A stretch of 12,107 nt of DNA. It comes from an uncultured Neomegalonema sp. (lineage in GTDB: Bacteria > Pseudomonadota > Alphaproteobacteria > Rhodobacterales > Rhodobacteraceae). The position numbers were made by a program, and so were the translations under genes. The notes under the pieces were generated by a model. The model was given only the letters and a program-made list of their open reading frames with translations, had not been told where the DNA came from and ran no database searches. Shown in pieces: positions 1 through 5,323 of this stretch. Location: positions 1 through 12,107 of the forward strand of contig CALDZQ010000182.1 of assembly GCA_937944035.1 (NCBI GenBank), given 5' to 3'. Numbering within the stretch: position 1 is the first letter of the stretch; each line of letters starts with the position of its first letter.

Positions 1-26
1 GGATGCTGCCTGATGCGGCGGAGTGA
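1..26 (+). CDS. 3' end of an upstream gene (partial, unidentified)
   Basis: Frame 3 is open from the window edge and ends at TGA 24-26, reading ...MLPDAAE-stop. The TGA overlaps a possible GTG start at 23 of the next gene, a GTGA overlap typical of translationally coupled operons. Only seven codons are visible, so nothing can be said of function. Frame 2 also stops within this stretch (TGA 11-13), so the choice of frame rests only on the overlap and on the Shine-Dalgarno-like GGAG that sits in its last codons. Confidence 0.3.
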
Positions 27-31
27 GCGCG

Positions 32-544
32 ATGATGCTTGGGTATACGGTCACTTATCTTGAAATGACGCAGCGGCCCGATTGGGTGCAAAAGCCCGCG
101 CCGGAAGGTGTGACATTGGTGCGGGCGCATAATCCGCCGGCACATTTCTTCTACTACCTCTACAACACCGTCGGCGCGGATTACGAGTGGACCGATATGC
201 ACGAATGGGCGCTGGAGGACGTGCAAACCTATGTGGGGGACGCGGCGATGCACGTCTATGTCGCCTATCAGCACGGCACTCCGGCGGGATTTGTGATGCT
301 GGATTTCCGCGAGGCAGGCATTTGCGATGTCGCCTATTTCGGGCTGTTCCCCGAATGCGTCGGCGGCGGACTGGGCGGATGGTTGCTGCGCGAGGGGGTT
401 GGGATGGCATGGGATGCGGGCATCGGGAAGCTGACCGTCAACACCTGCACGCTCGACCATGAAAGCGCGTTGCCGCTGTACCGCAAGGTCGGGTTTGCTC
501 CGGTGCATACCGAGGAGCATGTGCGCGAAGTCTCGTCAGTATGA
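32..544 (+). CDS. GNAT family N-acetyltransferase
   Basis: Acetyl-CoA-dependent N-acetyltransferase of about 170 residues, a normal size for a single GNAT domain; probably cytoplasmic, substrate unknown. The N-terminal part has the DYEW / EWALED region. A central beta strand (VYVAYQHGTPAGFVML) leads to motif A around residues 104-119: YFGLFP followed by a glycine-rich turn (GGGLGG) that would hold the CoA pyrophosphate. The usual Q/R at the start of that turn appears to be Val. The C-terminal motif B reads NTCTLDH then ALPLYRKVGF, common in this subgroup. ATG 32 is chosen because GGAG at 20-23 lies 8 bases upstream; GTG 23 and ATG 35 are alternatives in the same frame. The gene is followed after 10 bases by a D-amino-acid dehydrogenase, so they are probably cotranscribed. 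Family is clear; acylated substrate is not. Confidence 0.88.
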   Translation: MMLGYTVTYLEMTQRPDWVQKPAPEGVTLVRAHNPPAHFFYYLYNTVGADYEWTDMHEWALEDVQTYVGDAAMHVYVAYQHGTPAGFVMLDFREAGICDVAYFGLFPECVGGGLGGWLLREGVGMAWDAGIGKLTVNTCTLDHESALPLYRKVGFAPVHTEEHVREVSSV

Positions 545-554
545 AAAACTCCGC

Positions 555-1793
555 ATGAAAATCGCCGTGATCGGCGCGGGTATAGTCGGAGTATCCACCG
601 CGCTGTGGCTGCTACGCGATGGGCACGAGGTCACGCTGTTCGACCGCGTTGAGCCGGGCGATCCCGCGCAGGCAAGCTATGGCAATGCGGGGCTGCTGGC
701 GCGGTCGATGATTATTCAGGTTCCAACGCCCGGATTATTGCAACAAGTGCCGGGGATGCTGCTGCGCAAGGACGGCCCGCTGTTCCTGAAATGGGGATAC
801 CTGCCGCGCTTGCTGCCGTGGCTGATCCCGTTTATGCGTCGGGCGAACGAGGCGGCATTGCGCAGTACGGCGGCGGCGCTGTCGGATATTTTGACTGACG
901 CTGTCGATGCGCATCACGCGATTGCGCGGGGGACAGCGGCGGAGCGGTATATAGAGAACGGCGTTTATACGTTTCTTTACAAGGACAAAGCGGCCTTCGA
1001 TAAGGAGGCGCTCGACTTTGCGATCCGTCGCGAGCACGGGTTTACATGGGAAGAATTGAACCGCGACGCCCTGCTCGAACGCGACCCGCATCTGGGGCCG
1101 GAGGCGGGCTTTGGCGCGTCGATGTTTGAGCATGGCTGGATCAGCGATCCGGGGGCGTATGTCGCGGCGCTGTTTGATGAGTTTCGCGCGCTGGGCGGGC
1201 AGTTTATCCGCTCAGAAGTTAAGGCCATCGAGCCTGCGGAGGCTGGCGTTGTGGTGACAGCCGACACTGCGCGGGCGTTTGATCGTGCTGTAATTGCATC
1301 AGGGGCGTGGTCGCGCAAGCTGGCCGAGGGGCTGGGGCATCATGTGCCGCTGGAGACCGAGCGCGGGTATCATCTGATGCTCAAGAACCCCAGCATCAAG
1401 CCGCCAAATCCTTACCTGCTGGGCGCGGCCAAGTTCGGGGTTTCGGGCATGACGCATGGTTTACGCTGTGCCGGATTGGTCGAGCTGGGCGGGCTGGAGG
1501 CGGCAGCGTCAACAAAACCGCTCGACCTGTTCCGCCGCAATATACGTAATCTCTACCCCGCGATTGAATGGGACGGGGAGGAGACATGGATGGGGCATCG
1601 CCCGACGCTGACCGACAGCCTGCCGATGATTGGCGAAAGCACGCGGGCCAAGGGCATCTATTTCGCCTTCGGCGCGCAGCATATCGGGATGACTTCGGGG
1701 CCGAAGACGGGGCGGTTGATCGCAGATATGATCGGCGGGCGCACACCGAATATCGATATGTCGCCCTTCAGGACGGACCGGTTTGAGGGGTGA
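555..1793 (+). CDS. dadA: FAD-dependent D-amino-acid dehydrogenase (DadA-like)
   Basis: 412-residue flavoprotein of the DAO family, predicted to oxidise D-amino acids to 2-oxo acids and ammonia and pass electrons to the respiratory chain; E. coli DadA is of similar length. The N terminus is a Rossmann FAD site, GAGIVG at residues 7-12, with an acidic residue (D30) ending beta-2 to bind the ribose. It is followed by a YGNAGLLA segment typical of DadA. Near the C terminus GHRPTLTDSLPMIG (from residue 347) and the FAFGAQHIGMTSGP stretch are the second FAD-binding region of the family. ATG 555 is chosen because it places the Rossmann strand at the usual position. There is no clear Shine-Dalgarno site, so translation is probably coupled to the preceding acetyltransferase, whose stop is 10 bases upstream. 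The frame is open further upstream (to 459) but that part overlaps the acetyltransferase and lacks family character. A related amine or opine oxidase is possible, so the symbol is tentative. Confidence 0.85.
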   Translation: MKIAVIGAGIVGVSTALWLLRDGHEVTLFDRVEPGDPAQASYGNAGLLARSMIIQVPTPGLLQQVPGMLLRKDGPLFLKWGYLPRLLPWLIPFMRRANEAALRSTAAALSDILTDAVDAHHAIARGTAAERYIENGVYTFLYKDKAAFDKEALDFAIRREHGFTWEELNRDALLERDPHLGPEAGFGASMFEHGWISDPGAYVAALFDEFRALGGQFIRSEVKAIEPAEAGVVVTADTARAFDRAVIASGAWSRKLAEGLGHHVPLETERGYHLMLKNPSIKPPNPYLLGAAKFGVSGMTHGLRCAGLVELGGLEAAASTKPLDLFRRNIRNLYPAIEWDGEETWMGHRPTLTDSLPMIGESTRAKGIYFAFGAQHIGMTSGPKTGRLIADMIGGRTPNIDMSPFRTDRFEG

Positions 1794-1805
1794 GGCTTAA
1801 TCCTC

Positions 1806-1828
1806 TGCCTCGCATCAGGAGCGGGGCA
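1806..1828 (+). terminator. Weak hairpin between convergent genes
   Basis: TGCCTCGC (1806-1813) pairs with GCGGGGCA (1821-1828) around a 7-base loop, 8 pairs including one U-G in the plus-strand RNA. It sits in the 42-base gap between the convergent dadA-like gene and pgk. No T-run follows on either strand, so it may be a factor-assisted 3' end or simply chance. Confidence 0.3.
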
Positions 1829-1835
1829 AACTTGA

Positions 1836-3026
1836 TTACGACTCCAGTGCGGCAACACCCGGCAGGGTTTTGCCTTCGAGCCATTCCAAAAACGCCCCGC
1901 CCGCCGTCGAGACGTAGGAAAAACGCCCGGCTGCGCCGGAGGCGTTGAGGGCGGAGACGGTGTCGCCGCCACCCGCAACCGAGAGGACTTTACCGGCTGC
2001 CGTTAGGTCTGCGGCGACGAGCGCGGCCGCGTCGGTCGCGCGGTTGAAGGGTTCGATCTCGAACGCGCCCAAGGGGCCGTTCCAGACGATGGTTTTCGCG
2101 CTCTCGAAGCGGGCTTTGATCGCGGCGGTCGTGTCCACGCCCGCGTCGAGGATCATCATATCGTCCGGGCAGGCATCGGCGGGGACGGTTTTGTTGGGCG
2201 AATGGGCGGCGAAACCTTCGGCCACCACGACATCGCCCGGCAGGATCAGATCGCAGCCGACGGTTTTGGCGCGGGCGGCGATTTCACGGGCGGTGTCGAG
2301 CATATCATGCTCGCACAGGGACTTGCCGATCGGCTTGTCCTCTGCCGCGAGGAATGTGTTGGCCATACCGCCGCCGATGACGATGGCGTCAACTTTTTCC
2401 AGCAAATTGCCGATGAGATCGAGTTTGGTCGAGACTTTCGCACCGCCCACAACCGCCACAACAGGGCGTTCCGGTGAGGAGAGGGCTTTTTCCAACGCGT
2501 TCAGCTCGGTCTGCATGTTCCGGCCCGCGCAGCTAGGCAACAGGCGGGCGATGGCTTCGGTCGAAGCGTGCGCGCGGTGGGCCGTGGAGAAAGCATCGTT
2601 GACATAAACATCGCCATTCGCGGCAAGCGCGGCGGCGAAATCAGGGGCATTCTTCTCTTCGCCAGCGTGGAAGCGGGTGTTTTCGAGCAACACGATCTCG
2701 CCCGCGCCCTGCTGTGCAATCACTTTGGCAGCCGTGTCGCCGATGCAATCAGCGGCGAAATGGACCATGCGGCCTGAGAGGCTGGCGAGGGCATCTGAGA
2801 CGAAACCGAGCGACATTTCGGGGTTGGCTTTGCCCTTGGGGCGGCCGAAATGCGAGAGCAGGATCGGCTTGCCGCCTTTCGCAATAACCGCCTCAATCGT
2901 GGGAAGGATGCGGCGGATGCGGGTATCGTCGGTGATCGCGCCGTTATCGGCGGGGACGTTCAGGTCAACGCGGATGAGAACGCGTTTGTTGTTCAGGTCG
3001 ATGTCATCCAGCGTTTTATAGCCCAC
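1836..3026 (-). CDS. pgk: Phosphoglycerate kinase
   Basis: Reversible transfer of phosphate from 1,3-bisphosphoglycerate to ADP, giving 3-phosphoglycerate and ATP; cytoplasmic, lower glycolysis. The 396 residues match the family length. Visible signatures: KRVLIRVDLNVP at 14-25 (substrate loop), SHFGRPKG (the conserved HxxGRP basic patch), VGGAKVSTKLD and GGGMANTF in the nucleotide domain, NGPLGAFE, and GGGDT at 352-356 (nucleotide-phosphate loop), ending with STAGGAFLEWLEGKTLPG. The start is GTG (3024-3026). It matches the usual N terminus of the family (KTLDDID shortly after the start), and GGAG lies 7 bases upstream inside the last codons of the preceding secreted-protein gene. That stop codon is only 4 bases away, so translation is coupled. 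No anomalies in the protein. Next to gap, but with another gene between. Confidence 0.98.
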   Translation of the reverse strand: MGYKTLDDIDLNNKRVLIRVDLNVPADNGAITDDTRIRRILPTIEAVIAKGGKPILLSHFGRPKGKANPEMSLGFVSDALASLSGRMVHFAADCIGDTAAKVIAQQGAGEIVLLENTRFHAGEEKNAPDFAAALAANGDVYVNDAFSTAHRAHASTEAIARLLPSCAGRNMQTELNALEKALSSPERPVVAVVGGAKVSTKLDLIGNLLEKVDAIVIGGGMANTFLAAEDKPIGKSLCEHDMLDTAREIAARAKTVGCDLILPGDVVVAEGFAAHSPNKTVPADACPDDMMILDAGVDTTAAIKARFESAKTIVWNGPLGAFEIEPFNRATDAAALVAADLTAAGKVLSVAGGGDTVSALNASGAAGRFSYVSTAGGAFLEWLEGKTLPGVAALES

Positions 3027-3030
3027 GTCG

Positions 3031-3342
3031 TTACTCCACTACCACTTCGATTTGTGCCGCATGATCTTGTTCGGTTTGTTGCCACTTTTGCAGCAAGGCT
3101 TCGGCTTCGGCCCGCGCCTGACTGTCGGATTGTTCAAGGCAAGCGAGATAGACATTCATCGCGGCGATGTAAGCGTCCAGCTTGTCCGGCACTTTGGAGA
3201 GTTGCGCCCCGTTTGCCGTCGCCCCTTCGGGAATAACAGGCTGCGCCGGTTTCACGCAGCTTGCCGCGTGTGCTGTGAGCGTTGATCCGGCGAATGCCGC
3301 CGCGATCAGGCCGGAGAGTATGGTTTTATTCAATGCTGTCAT
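3031..3342 (-). CDS. Small secreted protein of unknown function
   Basis: 103 residues with a clear signal peptide: K6, a hydrophobic core over about residues 8-22, and a probable signal peptidase I site after AHA (residue 26). The mature protein of about 77 residues has two cysteines, C29 (CVKPAQPVIPEG) and C68 (VYLACLEQ), which could form one disulfide. The C-terminal half looks helical (DAYIAAMNVYLACL, then an acidic/Ala stretch). The pattern CxxPxxPxxPxG followed by a YxxCL helix resembles small periplasmic proteins I have seen in proteobacteria, but I know no function. It is the first gene after a good promoter (3379-3407) and its last codons carry the pgk ribosome site, so it is cotranscribed with pgk. 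Its own ribosome site is poor (GGGTGG upstream). The signal peptide and tight spacing make it a credible gene. Confidence 0.8.
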   Translation of the reverse strand: MTALNKTILSGLIAAAFAGSTLTAHAASCVKPAQPVIPEGATANGAQLSKVPDKLDAYIAAMNVYLACLEQSDSQARAEAEALLQKWQQTEQDHAAQIEVVVE

Positions 3343-3378
3343 GGTTCTGCCACCCGTCGCTTTCCCGTTTCATACGGA

Positions 3379-3407
3379 ATTATTGCTTCAGAAAACCTGT
3401 ATGTCAC
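3379..3407 (-). promoter_or_regulatory. Predicted sigma70-type promoter for the secreted-protein/pgk operon
   Basis: On the minus strand GTGACA (3402-3407) and AATAAT (3379-3384) are separated by 17 bases. They match the TTGACA and TATAAT consensus at 5 of 6 positions each. Transcription would start near 3372, about 30 bases before the secreted-protein start. It lies downstream of the gap 3' hairpin, so it can drive pgk independently of gap. Confidence 0.55.
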
Positions 3408-3454
3408 GTAATAGGGTGACGATTTTTAGGCCGGTCTGAAAAAGAGCGGGGTTC

Positions 3455-3485
3455 TGCCGCGCCCGCACATCTTACGGGCACGGCA
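3455..3485 (-). terminator. Probable 3' hairpin of gap
   Basis: Arms 3456-3465 and 3475-3484 pair over 10 bp in the minus-strand RNA (one U-G pair), extended by a T-A pair, with a 9-base loop, starting 17 bases after the gap stop codon. The U-rich part (CUCUUUUU) comes about 8-10 bases after the stem rather than directly after it, so it is an imperfect intrinsic terminator. It could also allow some read-through into the secreted-protein/pgk operon. Confidence 0.5.
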
Positions 3486-3501
3486 AGGTATTTTCTTATG
3501 G

Positions 3502-4509
3502 TTAGAGCAGCTTACCCATCGCAACAGCCGTATCCGCCATGCGGTTGGAGAAGCCCCACTCGTTATCGTACCAGGACATGACGCGGCACAGACGGGCATC
3601 CATCACTTTGGTCTGATCCAGTGCGAAGGATGACGAGTGGGCGTCGTGGTTGAAGTCCATCGACACAAGCGGCTCGTCAACGATGCCGAGAACGCCTTTC
3701 AGCGGGCCTTCGCTGGCGGCGATCATCGCTTCGTTGATCTGGTCAACGCTGACATCTTTCGAGGCAACGATTTTAAGATCGACGACCGAGACGTTTGCCG
3801 TCGGCACACGAATCGCCGTGCCGTCGAGTTTGCCGTTCAGTTCGGGCAGCACGAGACCCACGGCTTTCGCCGCACCCGTTGAAGTCGGGATCATCGACAT
3901 CGCCGCCGCGCGGCCGCGATAGAGGTCGCTGTGCATGGTGTCGAGGGTCGGCTGATCGCCGGTATAGGCGTGGATCGTGGTCATAAAGCCAAGTTCGATG
4001 CCGACCGTGTCGTTCAACACTTTCGCGATTGGCGCAAGACAGTTGGTGGTGCAGGACGCGTTCGAGACGATCAGATCATCGGCGGTCAGCGTGTCGTGGT
4101 TCACCCCGTAAACGATGGTCTTCGACGCGCCTTTTGAAGGGGCCGAGACCAGAACGCGGCGTGCGCCCGCTTTCAGATGCATCGCGGCTTTATCCGCATC
4201 GGTGAAAATGCCTGTGCATTCAAACGCGATGTCGACGTTATGCTCTTTCCACGGCAGTTCTTCGGGATTGCGCACGGCGGTCACTTTGATCGGACCGCGC
4301 CCGATGTCGATCGTGTCGCCGTCAACTTTGACCTTGCCGGGGAAGCGGCCATGCACGGAGTCGTAACGCAACAGGTGCGCATTGGTCTCGACGGGGCCGA
4401 GGTCGTTGATCGCGACCACTTCGATATCCGTGCGGCCACTCTCGCTGATGGCGCGAAGCACGTTTCTACCAATTCTACCAAAGCCATTAATCGCGACGCG
4501 AACGGTCAT
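3502..4509 (-). CDS. gap: Glyceraldehyde-3-phosphate dehydrogenase, type I
   Basis: NAD-dependent oxidation and phosphorylation of glyceraldehyde 3-phosphate to 1,3-bisphosphoglycerate; cytoplasmic, tetrameric family, 335 residues as expected. The N-terminal Rossmann fold reads INGFGRIGR (7-15). N35-D36 ends beta-2; an Asp there favours NAD over NADP. The catalytic site SNASCTTNCLAP carries C153, and H180 follows in TTIHAYTGDQ. STGAAKAVG and the C-terminal SWYDNEWGFSNR are also intact. Start ATG at 4507-4509 is preceded by GGAGAG with about 6 bases spacing. It is divergent from the zapA operon across a 179-base intergenic region, and its product feeds phosphoglycerate kinase, encoded two genes downstream on the same strand. 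Transketolase and aldolase genes, often neighbours of gap and pgk in alphaproteobacteria, are not adjacent here. Confidence 0.98.
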   Translation of the reverse strand: MTVRVAINGFGRIGRNVLRAISESGRTDIEVVAINDLGPVETNAHLLRYDSVHGRFPGKVKVDGDTIDIGRGPIKVTAVRNPEELPWKEHNVDIAFECTGIFTDADKAAMHLKAGARRVLVSAPSKGASKTIVYGVNHDTLTADDLIVSNASCTTNCLAPIAKVLNDTVGIELGFMTTIHAYTGDQPTLDTMHSDLYRGRAAAMSMIPTSTGAAKAVGLVLPELNGKLDGTAIRVPTANVSVVDLKIVASKDVSVDQINEAMIAASEGPLKGVLGIVDEPLVSMDFNHDAHSSSFALDQTKVMDARLCRVMSWYDNEWGFSNRMADTAVAMGKLL

Positions 4510-4572
4510 TTTTCTCTCCAGCGCTGTATCAGGGTATAGCGGCCCGGAATGACCGCTGTTATCTCGTGTGGC

Positions 4573-4601
4573 CCGTTAGCACGGATGTGACGCTTATGCA
4601 A
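4573..4601 (-). promoter_or_regulatory. Tentative gap promoter
   Basis: On the minus strand TTGCAT (4596-4601) and TAACGG (4573-4578) are 17 bases apart. The -35 is fair and the -10 weak. It would give a leader of roughly 55-60 bases before gap. It is the best-spaced pair I could find by eye in this divergent region. Confidence 0.25.
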
Positions 4602-4630
4602 AGCCATGAAGACCGCGTCAGTGGCAGAAG

Positions 4631-4648
4631 GTATCATTCATGTGATAC
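4631..4648. promoter_or_regulatory. Perfect inverted repeat, candidate operator
   Basis: GTATCA (4631-4636) and TGATAC (4643-4648) form a perfect 6-bp dyad around a 6-base spacer. It lies between the divergent gap and zapA operons, upstream of both. The symmetry and spacing suit a dimeric regulator; the regulator is unknown, and a dyad of this length could occur by chance. Confidence 0.3.
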
Positions 4649-4688
4649 TCCTGAAATGAGACAATGATTCGCGTTACGGAGACGATGT

Positions 4689-4892
4689 ATGCATGCGAGC
4701 GAGCTTGAGGCCGCTGTCGAGCGGTTCAACACCGCGCTTTCCGGCCTCCAGGTGGCGTCGGAGCGCTTAAAAGCGACCAAACCGCTTGATGAACAAGAGC
4801 GCGCTATGGCCGTCACACGAATCGATCAGGCCATCGTCGCCCTGCGCCGTGTTCTGGGGGAGGAAGGATCGAATGCCACAGGTAACCGTTGA
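4689..4892 (+). CDS. Small coiled-coil protein upstream of ZapA (DUF4164-like)
   Basis: 67 residues, no signal peptide or membrane segment, so cytoplasmic. The sequence is almost wholly helical with heptad-like spacing (LEAAVERFNTALSGLQ, then RIDQAIVALRRVL), predicting a coiled coil. In many alphaproteobacteria a short coiled-coil protein of the DUF4164 type is encoded directly before zapA. Position and character fit that, and by inference it may help ZapA at the FtsZ ring, but I assign the family from context rather than from a firm motif. ATG 4689 follows a weak GGAGACG at 4678-4684. Its last 20 bases overlap the zapA start, and the zapA ribosome site lies within it, so the two are coupled. 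Confidence 0.72.
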   Translation: MHASELEAAVERFNTALSGLQVASERLKATKPLDEQERAMAVTRIDQAIVALRRVLGEEGSNATGNR

Positions 4893-5241
4893 AGTTGGCG
4901 GGCGCGCATATCGCCTGAGCTGTGGTGATGGCGAGCAGGAGCATGTGATTGCCCTCGCGCGCCGGATCGACAAATTCGCCGCGCAGGTTCAGGGCAGCAA
5001 GTCGCCCACGAATGAAGGGCGCAATATGCTGATGGCCGCGCTTATGGTCGCTGATGAGCTACACGAGCGTGACGAGCGGCTGGCCACGCTTGAGAAAGAA
5101 GTGGCCGATCTCAAAGCCTCCGGTGCAGGCGGTGCGCCCGACGAACGGATTGCCGAAATGGAGATGGCGGTCGCGGAAATGCTGGATCGTGCGGCATCGC
5201 AGATTGAAAACGCCACGGCGGAAATCGAAGCCGTCACCTGA
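4873..5241 (+). CDS. zapA: Cell division protein ZapA
   Basis: 122 residues, typical of ZapA, a cytoplasmic FtsZ-ring protein that bundles and stabilises FtsZ filaments. The N-terminal globular head reads VTVEVGGRAYRLSCGDGEQEHVIALARRID (in pieces: VEVGGRAYRL, then the EEHV-like QEHVIALA), followed by the MLMAALMVADEL helix and a long C-terminal coiled coil (ELHERDERLATLEKEVADL onward) for dimerisation. ATG 4873 is chosen because AGGAAGG at 4861-4867 sits 5 bases upstream and the family N terminus begins there. The frame is open 87 bases further upstream, but that part overlaps the preceding gene. The C-terminal tail beyond the coiled coil (EMEMAVAEMLDRAASQIENA) is acidic and helical. No 6S RNA gene follows: the gap to tamA is only 82 bases. 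Confidence 0.93.
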   Translation: MPQVTVEVGGRAYRLSCGDGEQEHVIALARRIDKFAAQVQGSKSPTNEGRNMLMAALMVADELHERDERLATLEKEVADLKASGAGGAPDERIAEMEMAVAEMLDRAASQIENATAEIEAVT

Positions 5242-5273
5242 ACGTCTCGCGAATTGATTGGCGGTACAGCGTA

Positions 5274-5299
5274 CTCTTGCGCTAGTGTGTGCGAAAGAG
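5274..5299 (+). other. Hairpin between zapA and tamA
   Basis: CTCTTGCGC (5274-5282) pairs with GCGAAAGAG (5291-5299), 8 of 9 pairs, with an 8-base loop. A wider inverted repeat, ACGTCTC at 5242-5248 and GAGACGT at 5297-5303, spans the same gap and would compete for the right arm. No T-run follows, so it is not a standard terminator. It ends 24 bases before the tamA start and could be an RNA leader element; this is a weak call. Confidence 0.25.
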
Positions 5300-5323
5300 A
5301 CGTAATAATCAGGCAGGTAAGGC

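Noticed and set aside
459..554. Upstream extension of the dehydrogenase reading frame
   Set aside because: It would overlap the acetyltransferase by 86 bases and add a Cys/Arg-rich leader before the FAD-binding strand. The ATG at 519 has its GGAG only one base away.
1945..2607. Plus-strand open frame of 220 codons opposite pgk
   Set aside because: Ser/Ala/Thr-rich shadow of pgk, whose own frame is complete and carries all family motifs.
4786..4872. Longer ZapA start
   Set aside because: The extra 29 residues are encoded over the preceding gene and do not resemble the family; a strong ribosome site precedes ATG 4873.
5242..5323. 6S RNA gene after zapA, a frequent alphaproteobacterial arrangement
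   Set aside because: The gap is 82 bases, about half the needed length, and lacks the long closing stem with central bubble.
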